Below are positions 1-9,733 of a stretch of DNA of 64,000 nt, piece after piece; the stretch's first letter is position 1, and every line of letters begins with the position of its first letter. A program made the position numbers and the translations under genes. The notes below the pieces were generated by a model. It was not told where the DNA came from. It made no database searches and saw only the letters and a program-made list of their open reading frames with translations. This DNA is from DASUNP01 sp963728545. Lineage in GTDB: Bacteria; Acidobacteriota; Blastocatellia; UBA7656. The DNA is taken from positions 2,976,001 through 3,040,000 of the forward strand of contig CAVSKO010000003.1 in the NCBI GenBank assembly GCA_963728545.1, read 5' to 3'.

Positions 1-312
1 GCTGCTATAAGGCGACTGGAGCATGGCGACAAACCCCTGAGCTGTCGCCTTGTCGCTCCAGGCGAGAACGTAAATATAGGTGCTGCCAGCCGGGACCGTA
101 AACGAGACGGGAGGTGCCGTTGGGTACGCCCCCGACAGGTTCGAATACGTTAGCACCCCGTTCACCTCATAATAGAGCGCCCAGTAGTTGTCACCTGTAA
201 TGGTGCCGGTTACCTGCGTCTGGGCATTGGCTGTCATTTCAGCCCCGGCCGCGACGACAAAAACAATCACCGCTATAAGGAATCGAAGTTTTCTAAATTG
301 TTCTTTGATCAT
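1..312 (-). CDS. Secreted protein of unknown function (3' end outside window)
   Basis: An open frame runs on the minus strand from an ATG at 312-310 to the left edge, giving 104 codons with no stop, so the C-terminus is missing. A GGAG ribosome-binding site lies about 6 nt before the ATG. The product begins MIKEQFRKLRF, then a hydrophobic stretch ending in TANAQ, which reads as a signal peptide cleaved after Ala. The mature part contains NYWALYYEVNGVLTYSN and SFTVPAGSTYIYVLAWSDK and looks like a beta-sandwich extracellular domain. I do not recognise the family. It is divergent from the sigma factor gene at 624. Confidence 0.75.
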   Translation of the reverse strand, partial: MIKEQFRKLRFLIAVIVFVVAAGAEMTANAQTQVTGTITGDNYWALYYEVNGVLTYSNLSGAYPTAPPVSFTVPAGSTYIYVLAWSDKATAQGFVAMLQSPYSS

Positions 313-623
313 TAGAATCTCCATCACTGACTAAACTCGAACTATGAAGGCCGCTATCAACCTTCATCCCCATAAGCGATAACCCTGATAAATCGGTATC
401 ATCCGCCTCCGCCCGGATGTTTTGGAGATCAGCCCGAAGCCCGGTTTGCGATATTTAACACCTCGCCCCAGCGGGCCTATAAAAATCTTGCATTATCGAC
501 CACAGTTTTGACGTCAATTAAGATTGAGGAGACATTCCAGCGATCTTCTCAGCCTCATCCAGCCAGGGCACTCATCCGAACCGGAACCGTGCAGGACGCC
601 GTCGCACAAAACAGAAGGGACTT
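313..623. other. Divergent intergenic region
   Basis: About 310 nt separate the divergent starts of the secreted protein (312, minus) and the ECF sigma factor (624, plus). It should hold both promoters. I see no repeat, RNA gene or convincing consensus promoter pair. Confidence 0.4.
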
Positions 624-1235
624 ATGACATCCGCAGCTCAAGGAATCACGCAGCTTCTTTTCGATTGGCGCAGCGGGAAAGACTCCGCTCTCGAAACTTT
701 GATCGGGCTTGTCTACGACGATCTTCGGCGGCTGGCGAAACGCTACCTGCGCGGCGAGCGCAGTGGCCACACTCTTCAAACCGGCGCGCTGGTCAACGAA
801 ACTTACTTGCGCTTGCTCGGTCAACAGGAAACCGACTGGCAAGACCGCGCGCACTTTTTCGCCGTAGCCGCACGCATCATGCGCCACCTGCTTATCAACT
901 ACGCGCGCGCTCGCGGCTACGCCAAGCGAAACGGCGATCATCGAGTCACGCTCCATGAATGGTCGGCCGTCACTCCAGCGCGGTCATGCGATCTGCTCGC
1001 GCTCAATGAATCGCTCGAACGGCTGGCGGCGATTGATCCGCGTAAAGCCTGCATCGTAGAGCTTCGCTACTTCGCCGGTCTGAGCGTAGAAGAGACCGCC
1101 GCAGCATTGAACGTCTCGGACATTACCGTGAAGCGGGAATGGCTGAAAGCCAAAGCCTGGCTCTTTCATGAGTTGAGTCAGCAAGGAATCGATGACGCCG
1201 GAACAATGGCAGAAGATAGATCGGGTTCTGGATAA
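624..1235 (+). CDS. ECF-type RNA polymerase sigma factor
   Basis: 203 aa with sigma region 2 (about 20-100, including YDDLRRLAKRYL and HFFAVAARIMRHLLINYAR) and region 4 (about 130-190, VELRYFAGLSVEETAAALNVSDITVKREW, a helix-turn-helix). The HFFAVAARIMRHLLINYAR block is typical of the ECF group common in Acidobacteria and Planctomycetes, often encoded next to Ser/Thr kinases. An AGAAGGGA ribosome-binding site precedes the ATG. The last 44 nt overlap the start of the kinase gene in another frame, so the two are probably translationally coupled and act in one signalling pathway. No anti-sigma factor gene is adjacent; kinase control of this sigma factor is inferred. Confidence 0.93.
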   Translation: MTSAAQGITQLLFDWRSGKDSALETLIGLVYDDLRRLAKRYLRGERSGHTLQTGALVNETYLRLLGQQETDWQDRAHFFAVAARIMRHLLINYARARGYAKRNGDHRVTLHEWSAVTPARSCDLLALNESLERLAAIDPRKACIVELRYFAGLSVEETAAALNVSDITVKREWLKAKAWLFHELSQQGIDDAGTMAEDRSGSG

Positions 1236-4200
1236 AGCGCTGGACCTTGAACCGCCGAAGCGCCGTGAGTTTCTCGACGTAGCCTGCGTAGACGACGCGC
1301 AACTGCGCCGCGCAGTCGAATCGCTGCTCGCTTCGAGTGAAAAGGTCGAGAGCTTCATCGAGCCGCCGCTTCTTTCCTCTGACGAAACTAACGATAATGA
1401 CCATACCGACCTTGCCGGTCAGGCGCTCGGCTCGTACCGCCTGTTGCGCGAAATCGGGCGCGGCGGCATGGGCGTTGTATATCTCGCCGTTCGCGCCGAC
1501 GACGAGTTCAAAAAGCAGGTAGCCATAAAGGTCGTTCAGACCGGCCCTCACAACAAGGATTTGCAGCGGCGGTTCAGACGCGAGCGGCAGATTCTAGCCG
1601 ACCTCGATCACCCCAACATAGCGCGATTGCTGGATGGCGGCACGACCAGACAGGGCGTGGCTTACATAGTGATGGAATTTGTCGCGGGCATGCCGATCAC
1701 CGAATACTGTGACGCGGGCAGGCTTTCGATAACCGAGCGGTTGAAGCTCTTTCGCATAGTGTGCGCGGCGGCGCAATACGCCCATCAGAACCTCGTAATT
1801 CATCGCGACCTCAAGCCCGGCAACATTCTGGTCACCGCAGACGGCAAGGTGAAGCTATTGGATTTCGGCATCGCCAAGCTGCTCGATGCGGACACAGCCA
1901 TTAGAGATTCCAAGACAACCTCCGGGCTGCACGTCATGACGCCCGAGTACGCCAGCCCCGAACAGATACAGAGCGGGATGGTCACTACGGCAAGCGACGT
2001 TTACTCGCTGGGCGTCGTGCTGTATGAGCTTCTGACCGGGCACTCTCCTTATCGCTTCAAGGACCGCTCGCTGCCTGAAATCCTCCGCGTCATCTGCGAG
2101 CAGGAGCCTGAGCCGCCGAGCCGCGCCATCAGCAGAGTCGAAACCAGGGGGGAGACGCAAATGACCGTCTCGCCCGAAACCGTCAGCCGCACGCGCGAAG
2201 GGAGACCTGACAAGCTGCGGGCACGGTTGCGCGGCGACTTGAATGACATTGCGCTGATGGCGCTGCGCAAAGACCCTCAGCTACGCTACCGCACCGTCGA
2301 GCAGTTGAGCGAAGACATACGCCGCCACCTCGAAGGCAGGCCCGTGGTCGCGCGCAAGGCAACGCTCGTGTATCGCGCGGGCAAATTCATACGGCGATAC
2401 AAGACGGGCGCGGCGGTTGCGCTGTTAATCCTCCTGACGCTGCTCGGCGGAATCCTGGCCACGATGCGGCAGACGAGCATTGCCCGGCAAGAGGCTCGCG
2501 ACAAGCGCCGCCTTCTTTACGCCGCGCAGATGCATATGGCCGAGCAGGCGTGGGAGACGACGAACATCTCTCGGCTGCGCGAGCTTGTAGAGGGCCAGTC
2601 GCCCCGCGACGGCGAAGAAGACCTCCGTGGGTTTGAGTGGCGCTATCTCTGGCAGCTCTATCATCGCAGCGGCGAACGATTCACGCTTCAGCATGACACG
2701 GAGGTATGGGCCGTGGCCTTTTCGCCCGACGGAAAACTGCTGGCTGCTGGCGATGAGTCAGGCTTAGTGACATTGTGGGATGCGGCGAGCGGTCAACAGT
2801 TCGCCTCGCTGATAGCTCATGATGACTTCATCGGGGATGTGGCCTTTTCGCCCGATGGAAAATTACTGGCTACGGCAAGCGGCGATTTGACGGTGAAGCT
2901 ATGGGACACAGCCACGTGGCGGGTGGTTGCGACATTAAGAGGACACTCTAAGAAAGTCTGTGTCGTAGCTTTTTCGTCCGACGGAAAAAAGCTGGCGAGC
3001 AGCGCCGATGACGGCACGGCAAGGGTCTGGGACGTGGCAAGCGGTCAAGCGCTGATCACCATTCACGTCGAGGTAGTTAGGGTCAGGTCTATGGCGCTTT
3101 CGCCTGACGGTAAGACGCTCGCTATCTGTGGCAGGACGCGGACGCTTTGGGACACAACCACAGGCAAGAAGCTGTCCGAGTTTGAGGGCCGGAGTACATA
3201 CTCATTGAAATTCTCACCCGACGGAAAGCAATTAGCTATGGGGGATTTCCGAGACGCGAGATTAATGGACGTAAGAACCGGTAAGGAAGTAGCGGTCTTC
3301 AAAGGCCACAGCAGCATGGTCTATTCAGTCGCATTTTCTCCCGATGGAAAGCTGCTCGCTACCGGGAGCGTTGACCGAACAATCAAGGTATGGGACATAC
3401 TCACGCACGCAGAGCTAAAGACTATCAAAGGGCATGTTGGAGGCGTCTTTTCCGTAGCCTTCTCGCCCGACGGGAGAACCCTGGCGTCAGGCAGTAGTGA
3501 TTTCACGGCCAGGTTGTGGGACATCGCCACCGCTTTAGAGTTTTCTTACCTGAGAAGCGAGGACACAAATGTTATATTTTCACTCGACGGCAGAAACCCT
3601 GTCATCGCCTTGTTTCGTGACCGGGTCGTGAAGCTGTCGGATGCCGGCAGCGGCCGGCGACTCGCAACGTTCGAAGGTCATGCCCATAATGTTTGTGCTG
3701 CATCGTTCTCGCCTGATGGCAAAAGATTAGCTACGGGCGACGATCAGGGGGTAGTAAAGTTGTGGGACGTAACCAGTCAGAAGCAAATTATTTCAATCAA
3801 AGCCCACTCGGACCGGATTACTTCTCTGACGTTCTCGCCTGACGGGCATGCGCTCACCACCTCAAGCCTCGACAAGACGGCGAAGCTTTGGGATGCAGCT
3901 ACGGGCCAGGAGATATTTACGCTCTCAGGACATGGCAACTGGCTTTCCGCCGTAGCCTTCTCGCCCGACGGAAACCTGCTGGCCACAGTAAGCTACGACA
4001 AGACGGCGAAGCTTTGGGACGCGAAAACAGGGCGCGAGCTTGTAACGCTCAGAGGACATTCGAAGCCGGTTCTGTGCCTGGCTTTTTCGCCCGACGGAAA
4101 CCTGCTGGCCACAGGCAGTTCAGACAGCACTGTGAAGCTGTGGGACCCGGTCACAGGCGTTGAGAAAGCGACCTTAACAGGGCACGCGGGGCTCGTTAAT

Positions 4201-4434
4201 TCTTTGGCCTTCTCGCCCGATGGAAAGCGATTGGCGACAGGCGGCGATGAAGGCGTGGTTAGATTGTGGGACGCGGCTACCGGACAGGAAGTCATCGCGC
4301 TGTCGGGGCACACGGACTCGATAACCTCCGTAGCCTTTTCTCCTGATGGCGACACGCTGGTGAGCGGCAGCCGGGGGGGAGGGATACGTTTTTGGCGCGC
4401 GGCTAAGCGTGAGGTAGCATTGCTGCAAAGATAA
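1192..4434 (+). CDS. Membrane Ser/Thr protein kinase with 14 WD40 repeats
   Basis: 1080 aa. Residues 1-75 form a helical N-terminal region. The Hanks kinase domain (about 80-380) has the glycine loop GRGGMG (89-94), catalytic Lys113, HRDLKPGN (204-211), DFG (224-226) and a PEYASPEQ activation-segment end (251-258). One transmembrane helix follows at about 406-424. From about 500 to the end there are roughly 14 WD40 units (pattern VAFSPDGKLLA...VKLWD), enough for two seven-bladed propellers; units 4, 5 and 8 are degenerate. Topology would put the kinase in the cytoplasm and the propellers in the periplasm as a sensor or scaffold. The start overlaps the upstream ECF sigma factor gene by 44 nt. 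Confidence 0.95.
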   Translation: MTPEQWQKIDRVLDKALDLEPPKRREFLDVACVDDAQLRRAVESLLASSEKVESFIEPPLLSSDETNDNDHTDLAGQALGSYRLLREIGRGGMGVVYLAVRADDEFKKQVAIKVVQTGPHNKDLQRRFRRERQILADLDHPNIARLLDGGTTRQGVAYIVMEFVAGMPITEYCDAGRLSITERLKLFRIVCAAAQYAHQNLVIHRDLKPGNILVTADGKVKLLDFGIAKLLDADTAIRDSKTTSGLHVMTPEYASPEQIQSGMVTTASDVYSLGVVLYELLTGHSPYRFKDRSLPEILRVICEQEPEPPSRAISRVETRGETQMTVSPETVSRTREGRPDKLRARLRGDLNDIALMALRKDPQLRYRTVEQLSEDIRRHLEGRPVVARKATLVYRAGKFIRRYKTGAAVALLILLTLLGGILATMRQTSIARQEARDKRRLLYAAQMHMAEQAWETTNISRLRELVEGQSPRDGEEDLRGFEWRYLWQLYHRSGERFTLQHDTEVWAVAFSPDGKLLAAGDESGLVTLWDAASGQQFASLIAHDDFIGDVAFSPDGKLLATASGDLTVKLWDTATWRVVATLRGHSKKVCVVAFSSDGKKLASSADDGTARVWDVASGQALITIHVEVVRVRSMALSPDGKTLAICGRTRTLWDTTTGKKLSEFEGRSTYSLKFSPDGKQLAMGDFRDARLMDVRTGKEVAVFKGHSSMVYSVAFSPDGKLLATGSVDRTIKVWDILTHAELKTIKGHVGGVFSVAFSPDGRTLASGSSDFTARLWDIATALEFSYLRSEDTNVIFSLDGRNPVIALFRDRVVKLSDAGSGRRLATFEGHAHNVCAASFSPDGKRLATGDDQGVVKLWDVTSQKQIISIKAHSDRITSLTFSPDGHALTTSSLDKTAKLWDAATGQEIFTLSGHGNWLSAVAFSPDGNLLATVSYDKTAKLWDAKTGRELVTLRGHSKPVLCLAFSPDGNLLATGSSDSTVKLWDPVTGVEKATLTGHAGLVNSLAFSPDGKRLATGGDEGVVRLWDAATGQEVIALSGHTDSITSVAFSPDGDTLVSGSRGGGIRFWRAAKREVALLQR

Positions 4435-4774
4435 AATAGCGCCGTCAGACTCGTCTTGTCTTTTCTAAAGTGGCGCACAAACTGTATAAGAGTGATTAAC
4501 GGCCGGGATGCTTTAGCTCAAATAAGAATAGATCACAATTTCTGTATAAAGAGTTTCCATGCCGCTACTTTATTCCCATAAAGCGCAAACAGTAACCAGC
4601 CATCATCAAACCGCTTGAAGGGTCGAATCCGCAGAAAACTGCCCGTACACCGAGAGTTAAGCGCGCCCGCTCGCTCGCAGTCTCGGCTGGCATAGCGTGT
4701 GCAATTTCATATTGACCGCGTTCCAGCAATTTCAAAGCTCGTTAAAAAAACGAGCGTATCAAAGGGAGTATCCG
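4435..4774. other. Intergenic region
   Basis: About 340 nt between the kinase stop and the preferred start of the SBBP-repeat gene. I see no clear terminator hairpin with a T-run and no RNA gene. The frame of the next gene is open back to 4697, but that upstream part lacks a signal peptide and is probably leader. Confidence 0.4.
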
Positions 4775-7700
4775 ATGCCAGCCCCCGCGTTTTACCCCCG
4801 GCTATTGCCGTGCCTCGCATTAAAATGTTCAGGGCTGATCGCCTTGCTCTTGATGCAAGTCTTGATCGCTCCCCCACCCTCGGTCGGAAAAGCATCTCCT
4901 TCGACGCAGCCTCGAACCATCGTAAGCTCGACTATCGATCCGGCAACACGGGCGCGCATCAACGAGGCGTACGGCAAGGCCCGGTTGAGCTTTCAAGCCA
5001 ATCAGGGCCAGAGCCATCCGAAAGTGAAGTTCCTGGCGCGGGGCGGCGCGTATGACCTGTTTCTGACCCCGACCGAAGCGGCAATGACATTGCGGATTGC
5101 GAATAGGACCAGACGGAATGCGGATTCGCAAGCTGCGAATTATACCCCTCCTGATTCGCAATCCGCATATATAAAGATGAGACTCGTAGGGGCAAACACC
5201 GCGCCCGAACTTGCCGGTTTAGACCCGTTGCCCGGCGCGTGTAATTACTTTATCGGCGCAGGCGCTGAAAAATGGCGCACGAATATTTCTCAGTACGCGC
5301 GCGTGAAATATAGCGACGTATACAGGGGCGTCGATATGATCTTTTATGGCAACCAGAGCGACCTCGAATACGACTTCAAAGTGGCTCCGGGAGCCGTTCC
5401 TGCGGCGATCAAGATTTCGTTTGAATCGCCAGGCTCGCGCGCGCCGCTCTCTATTGATAAAAATGGCGACCTGATAATCGAGACCGCCGCAGGTCAAATA
5501 CGCCAGCGCAAGCCCTTCGCTTATCAAGAGGTGAACGGGGCGAGACATCAAGTTGCGGCGCAATACGTTTTGAAGGGCCACGGCGTCGGCTTCCGTACGG
5601 GAGCGTATGATAAAAGCAAGCCTCTCATAATCGATCCGGTATTGAGCTATTCAACATATCTCGGAGCCGGCGGCTCGGAGACCGGCTGGGCCATAGCGGT
5701 CGATTCCTCGGGCAGTGCCTATATCGCGGGGCAGACCAATTCGACCAACTTCCCGACGACTCAGGACGCTTTTCAGAAAAGCTCGACCGGAGCGGGCGAC
5801 GTTTTTGTAATCAAGCTGAACCCGGCGGGTAACGCGCTCATCTATTCCACATACATCGGCGGCGGGGGTGAAGACTTCGGCTTTGGCGTGGCGGTAGACG
5901 CGGCAGGAAACGCTTACGTCACGGGGCAGACCAGTTCGCCCAATTTCCCGACGACACCTGGGGCTTTTCAGACTATGTACGGCGGCGGAGCCTCTGATGC
6001 CTTCGTGCTGAAGCTGAACCCTTCGGGGAGCGCCCTGGTCTATTCGACATACCTCGGAGCCGGAGCCGGAGGCATAGTCGAATTCTTTGATGAAACGGCT
6101 AAGGCCATCGCGGTAGACGCGACGGGCGCAGCTTATGTGACGGGTGAAACCCTTTCGCCTAACTTCCCCCTGGTCAATCCCTTTCAATCCCAGTTTAGAA
6201 GCGGACTGTGCCTGTTTGACGACTTCGGCAGTCCATGCACGGACGCATTTGTAGCCAAGCTGAACCCAGCAGGAACCGCGCTCGTTTATTCGACATATCT
6301 GGGCGGCAACGGCACGGACACAGGCACCGGCATAGTTGTAGACGCGGCGGGCGCGGCTTACGTGACGGGCTTGACTGCTGCAAGAGATTTTCCTATAACG
6401 CCCGGCGCATTCCAGACACAGGCAGGCGGCTCAAGCACGGGCAGAGGGTTCAGTGGCGACGCCTTCGTTACAAAGCTCGCGCCTTCCGGCTCGTCGCTAG
6501 TGTACTCGACATACCTGGGCGGAGGGGGTGATGACAAAAGCTCCGGCATCGCGATTGATTCCGAAGGCAGCGCGTATGTTGGCGGAACTACCGATTCGTT
6601 CAACTTTCCGACTACGACGGGCGCGTTTCAGGTTTCTAACGGCGGAAGCCCGGCCTATAAGAGCACGACGGGGGGCAGCAGTTTTAGCGCAATCAAAAAC
6701 GGGCTGGCTGCAAACAATGTCAAAGCATTTGCCATCGATCCTGTGAATCCTTCTACGATTTACGCAGGCATAACGCCCACCAGCACATCCATTTCATTTT
6801 CATTCGCAGGCGGCGTGTTCAAAAGCACAGACGGCGGCAACAGTTGGATGGCCCCGGGCAATAGCTTGAACCTGGGGCCAGTCAACGCTCTAGCCATCGA
6901 TCCCGATACGCCTTCTACGGTTTATGCGGGAACGAGACAGGGCGTGTTCAAGAGCACCGACAGCGGCAACAGTTGGATCGCACGAAACCAGGGATTGTCA
7001 TTCACCTTTGTCAATGCGCTGGTGATTGATCCTAAAAGGCCGTCCACGATTTATATAGGCACGGGAGCGCGATTTATGTCCGGCAACTTCATGGGTGGAA
7101 TCTTTAAGAGCACGGACGGCGGGGCGACCTGGGCGCCGACCGGCTTCGATAACAAGCTAAACAGGATAATTGTTTTTTCGCTGGCTATCGATCCACGGAA
7201 GTCGCAGAGGCTTTACGCGGGAACGAATGATGGCTTTTATCGAGGCTCGAAGGGCGGGAAAAAATGGAAAGGCCCGACTTTGACTGATATTCAGCCTAGC
7301 CTTCAAAATGCGGCTTTAGCCAGCATAGCCATTGACCCGAATGAGCGATCCACGATTTACGTCGCCTTTGGCTCCATCAACTCTTTTCCTCCCGTCAACA
7401 GCGGCTTCTTCAAAAGCACGGATCGCGGATTGACCTGGGGGCGTCCGACCACGGGAGTCAATGTAGCAATACCTACGACCATAGCCGTTGATCCTCGAAA
7501 TAGCTCGACGCTTTACGCGGGCGGTTATTCTCAGGTCAGCTTCACGTTCAATAACCCGCCGAGCGGCGCTCTGCTGAAAAGCACGAACGGCGGAGAAAGC
7601 TGGAGCAGCACCGATTTGAGCGACGTTCCCGTCAACGCGATAGTCATCGATCCGCAAAACTCTTCCGTGTACGCAGGGACTTTCATCGGCTCGGACGCTT

Positions 7701-8131
7701 TCGTCACCAAATTGGACCCTACCGGGTCGGGGCTTCTTTATTCGACACACCTCGGGGGCAGGGGTGCGGACCTTGGTTTCGCCTTAGCAATAGACTCGGC
7801 GGGCGCGGCCTACATAACCGGGCACACGGTTTCGGATCGCTTCCCGACCGCCAACGCTTTTCAACCCAACAAGGGGAGGCAAGATTCTATCGGCGACGCT
7901 TTCGTGACGGCAGTGAATCGTGATGGAAGCGCGCTCGTCTATTCATCGTATCTCGGCGGCTTCGGAATAGACGAAGCGTTTGCTATCGCGGTCGATGAGG
8001 CGGGCGCGGCCTACGTAACCGGAAGAAATAATTCTCTTAATTTCCCTACAGTCAATCCGCTCCAGGCAGCTTTTATCGGGGGCCTCTTTGAAACTTTCAT
8101 AACCAAAGTATCACCTGCTGAGAGCCCTTAG
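4775..8131 (+). CDS. Secreted SBBP beta-propeller protein with inserted sortilin/BNR-like repeats
   Basis: The frame is open from 4697, but the ATG at 4775 follows an AAAGGGAG ribosome-binding site and begins a signal peptide (GLIALLLMQVLIAPPP), so I start there (1118 aa). An N-terminal domain typical of SBBP proteins (about 60-290; ANQGQ, YFIGAGAEKWRTNI, YRGVDMIFYGN) precedes SBBP repeats of the form YSTYLGGGGDD...IAVDSAGAAYVTGxTxSxNFPT. The SBBP series is interrupted by about 330 residues of repeats with FKSTDGGNSW and IDPxxPSTxYAGT, the signature of BNR/Vps10-type propellers, then SBBP repeats resume to the C-terminus. Probably an exported surface or extracellular protein; its ligand is unknown. 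A strong hairpin terminator follows. Confidence 0.9.
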   Translation: MPAPAFYPRLLPCLALKCSGLIALLLMQVLIAPPPSVGKASPSTQPRTIVSSTIDPATRARINEAYGKARLSFQANQGQSHPKVKFLARGGAYDLFLTPTEAAMTLRIANRTRRNADSQAANYTPPDSQSAYIKMRLVGANTAPELAGLDPLPGACNYFIGAGAEKWRTNISQYARVKYSDVYRGVDMIFYGNQSDLEYDFKVAPGAVPAAIKISFESPGSRAPLSIDKNGDLIIETAAGQIRQRKPFAYQEVNGARHQVAAQYVLKGHGVGFRTGAYDKSKPLIIDPVLSYSTYLGAGGSETGWAIAVDSSGSAYIAGQTNSTNFPTTQDAFQKSSTGAGDVFVIKLNPAGNALIYSTYIGGGGEDFGFGVAVDAAGNAYVTGQTSSPNFPTTPGAFQTMYGGGASDAFVLKLNPSGSALVYSTYLGAGAGGIVEFFDETAKAIAVDATGAAYVTGETLSPNFPLVNPFQSQFRSGLCLFDDFGSPCTDAFVAKLNPAGTALVYSTYLGGNGTDTGTGIVVDAAGAAYVTGLTAARDFPITPGAFQTQAGGSSTGRGFSGDAFVTKLAPSGSSLVYSTYLGGGGDDKSSGIAIDSEGSAYVGGTTDSFNFPTTTGAFQVSNGGSPAYKSTTGGSSFSAIKNGLAANNVKAFAIDPVNPSTIYAGITPTSTSISFSFAGGVFKSTDGGNSWMAPGNSLNLGPVNALAIDPDTPSTVYAGTRQGVFKSTDSGNSWIARNQGLSFTFVNALVIDPKRPSTIYIGTGARFMSGNFMGGIFKSTDGGATWAPTGFDNKLNRIIVFSLAIDPRKSQRLYAGTNDGFYRGSKGGKKWKGPTLTDIQPSLQNAALASIAIDPNERSTIYVAFGSINSFPPVNSGFFKSTDRGLTWGRPTTGVNVAIPTTIAVDPRNSSTLYAGGYSQVSFTFNNPPSGALLKSTNGGESWSSTDLSDVPVNAIVIDPQNSSVYAGTFIGSDAFVTKLDPTGSGLLYSTHLGGRGADLGFALAIDSAGAAYITGHTVSDRFPTANAFQPNKGRQDSIGDAFVTAVNRDGSALVYSSYLGGFGIDEAFAIAVDEAGAAYVTGRNNSLNFPTVNPLQAAFIGGLFETFITKVSPAESP

Positions 8132-8182
8132 CTGGTTATATCGGTTGAGGCTGAGGGCCTGACCGGAACTCGCTTCCGGCTT

Positions 8183-8247
8183 TGGAGTGCGCCGAATTTG
8201 TCATCAGCTTTTCCTTCTCCAGTGACAAATCAACGCACTCCATTTTT
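8183..8247 (+). terminator. Rho-independent terminator after SBBP gene
   Basis: Long imperfect inverted repeat: left arm 8183-8203 (TGGAGTGCG then AATTTGTCA), right arm 8223-8242 (TGACAAAT then CGCACTCCA), loop of about 19 nt, followed by five T residues. The polarity fits termination of the plus-strand SBBP gene that ends at 8131. Confidence 0.75.
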
Positions 8248-8276
8248 CTGCACTCATTTTTTTCTGAAGGCTTCGG

Positions 8277-9632
8277 TTACCGTTTCTCGTTTATGTTGAG
8301 AGCCTTCATGCGGCGGTAGAGGTGTGAGCGGTCTATGCCCATAGCTTCGGCGGTGCGTGTGACGTTGCCGTCATGCTCGGCAAGTTTTTTAAGAATGTAA
8401 TTGCGTTCGTAAGCGTCACGGCCTTCGCGGTATGAAGCAAAGTTAGCGGTCGGCAAAGGCGTCGGCCCGTCGATCGGGCCGAGCGGGGGCAAATCTTCGG
8501 CCTTCACAAGCCCGTTTGCGGTCATTATGACGACGCGCTCTATGGTGTTACGCAATTCGCGCACGTTGCCGGGCCAATCATAAGATCGCAGACGGTCGAG
8601 CGCGTCCTCGGTAAAAGCTTTAGGCTCGCGATTGTACTCGGCTGAATATTTCAGATTAAAGTAATCGGTCAGAAGATGTATATCTTCCCGGCGCTCGCGC
8701 AACGGCGGCACTTCAAATGGGATGACGTTGAGGCGATAAAAAAGGTCTGCGCGAAATGCGCCCAGTTCTATCTGCTCGTCCAGCCGCTTGTTTGTAGCGG
8801 CTATTATACGGACATCGACTTTAACGGGGCTGTTTGACCCCACGGGTTCGAACCGCTGCTCCTCAAGCACACGGAGCACTTTCGCCTGAACCTTCAAGCT
8901 CATGTCGCCGACTTCATCCAGCAGCAAAGTCCCGCCGTCGGCCTGCTCGAACTTCCCGCGCTTGGATTGTGTAGCGCCGGTGAACGCGCCCTTCGCATGA
9001 CCGAACAGCTCCGACTCTATCAACTCTTCCGGTATCGCGGCGCAGTTCAACTCGACGAAAGGCATTGACGCGCGGGCCGATTCGTTATGTATGGCGCGGG
9101 CTACCAGTTCCTTTCCCGTTCCCGACTCGCCGTAGATCAAGATGCGCCCGTTCGTGGGAGCGGCGATGGCGATCTGCTGGCGCAGCGCGCGCATCGGAAC
9201 GCTTTCGCCCACCATCACATAATCGCCATCCAGTTGCTCGCGCAAGCGGCGGTTGTCTGCCTCAAGCTGGCGCTGCCGCAGCGCATTGCGTATAGCAAGG
9301 ACGGTGCGCTCGATCTGTAACGGTTTTTCGATAAAGTCGAGCGCGCCCAGACGAGTAGCGCGCACGGCGGTCTCTATGTTGCCGTGCCCGCTGATCATTA
9401 TGACGGCTGTGTCGGGGTAGATGCTCTTCAATCGCTCAAGGGTCTCGATGCCGTCCATTCCGGGAAGCCATACGTCCAGCAGAACACAGCTATACAAATG
9501 GCGTTCGAAAGCGGCAAGGCATTCTTCTCCCGACCCCGCAGTCTCGACCGATAGACCTTCATCCTCCAGCACGCCCGCAAGCGTCTGGCGTATTCCCTCT
9601 TCATCATCAACTACGAGAACCGAGTTAGACAT
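8277..9632 (-). CDS. NtrC-family sigma-54-dependent response regulator
   Basis: 451 aa from the ATG at 9632 (MSNSVLVVDDEEG). The frame extends upstream to 9710, but that part is read through an ATGAGTG-rich repeat and is unlikely to be coding. Domains: receiver (1-120, acidic DDEE, phospho-Asp in VLLDVWLPG, IEKPL), AAA+ sigma-54 activator (about 140-370) with Walker A GESGTGKE and the sigma-54 contact motif GAFTGA, and a Fis-type helix-turn-helix at the C-terminus (VTRTAEAMGIDRSHLYRRM). It activates sigma-54 promoters after phosphorylation. No cognate histidine kinase is encoded nearby. Last gene of a minus-strand set with the DUF6599-like and PH-domain genes. Confidence 0.95.
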   Translation of the reverse strand: MSNSVLVVDDEEGIRQTLAGVLEDEGLSVETAGSGEECLAAFERHLYSCVLLDVWLPGMDGIETLERLKSIYPDTAVIMISGHGNIETAVRATRLGALDFIEKPLQIERTVLAIRNALRQRQLEADNRRLREQLDGDYVMVGESVPMRALRQQIAIAAPTNGRILIYGESGTGKELVARAIHNESARASMPFVELNCAAIPEELIESELFGHAKGAFTGATQSKRGKFEQADGGTLLLDEVGDMSLKVQAKVLRVLEEQRFEPVGSNSPVKVDVRIIAATNKRLDEQIELGAFRADLFYRLNVIPFEVPPLRERREDIHLLTDYFNLKYSAEYNREPKAFTEDALDRLRSYDWPGNVRELRNTIERVVIMTANGLVKAEDLPPLGPIDGPTPLPTANFASYREGRDAYERNYILKKLAEHDGNVTRTAEAMGIDRSHLYRRMKALNINEKR

Positions 9633-9638
9633 AAAAGC

Positions 9639-9733
9639 AGTGATGAGTGATGAGTGATAAGTAACGAGTGATGAGTAAAACCCCGCGAACTGCCCGGTTT
9701 CACTCATCATTCATCACTCATCACTCATCACTT
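9639..9733. repeat. Inverted ATGAGTG-rich intergenic repeat
   Basis: Left arm 9639-9682 is made of tandem GTGATGA units ending in AAAACC. Right arm 9696-9733 begins GGTTTCACTCATCATTC and continues as TCATCAC units. The arms pair imperfectly into a long hairpin that fills the gap between the regulator gene and the DUF6599-like gene and reaches the last codons of the latter. Confidence 0.7.

Noticed and set aside
4697..4774. Upstream in-frame extension of the SBBP protein
   Set aside because: It has no ribosome-binding site, and the signal peptide starts only after the ATG at 4775.
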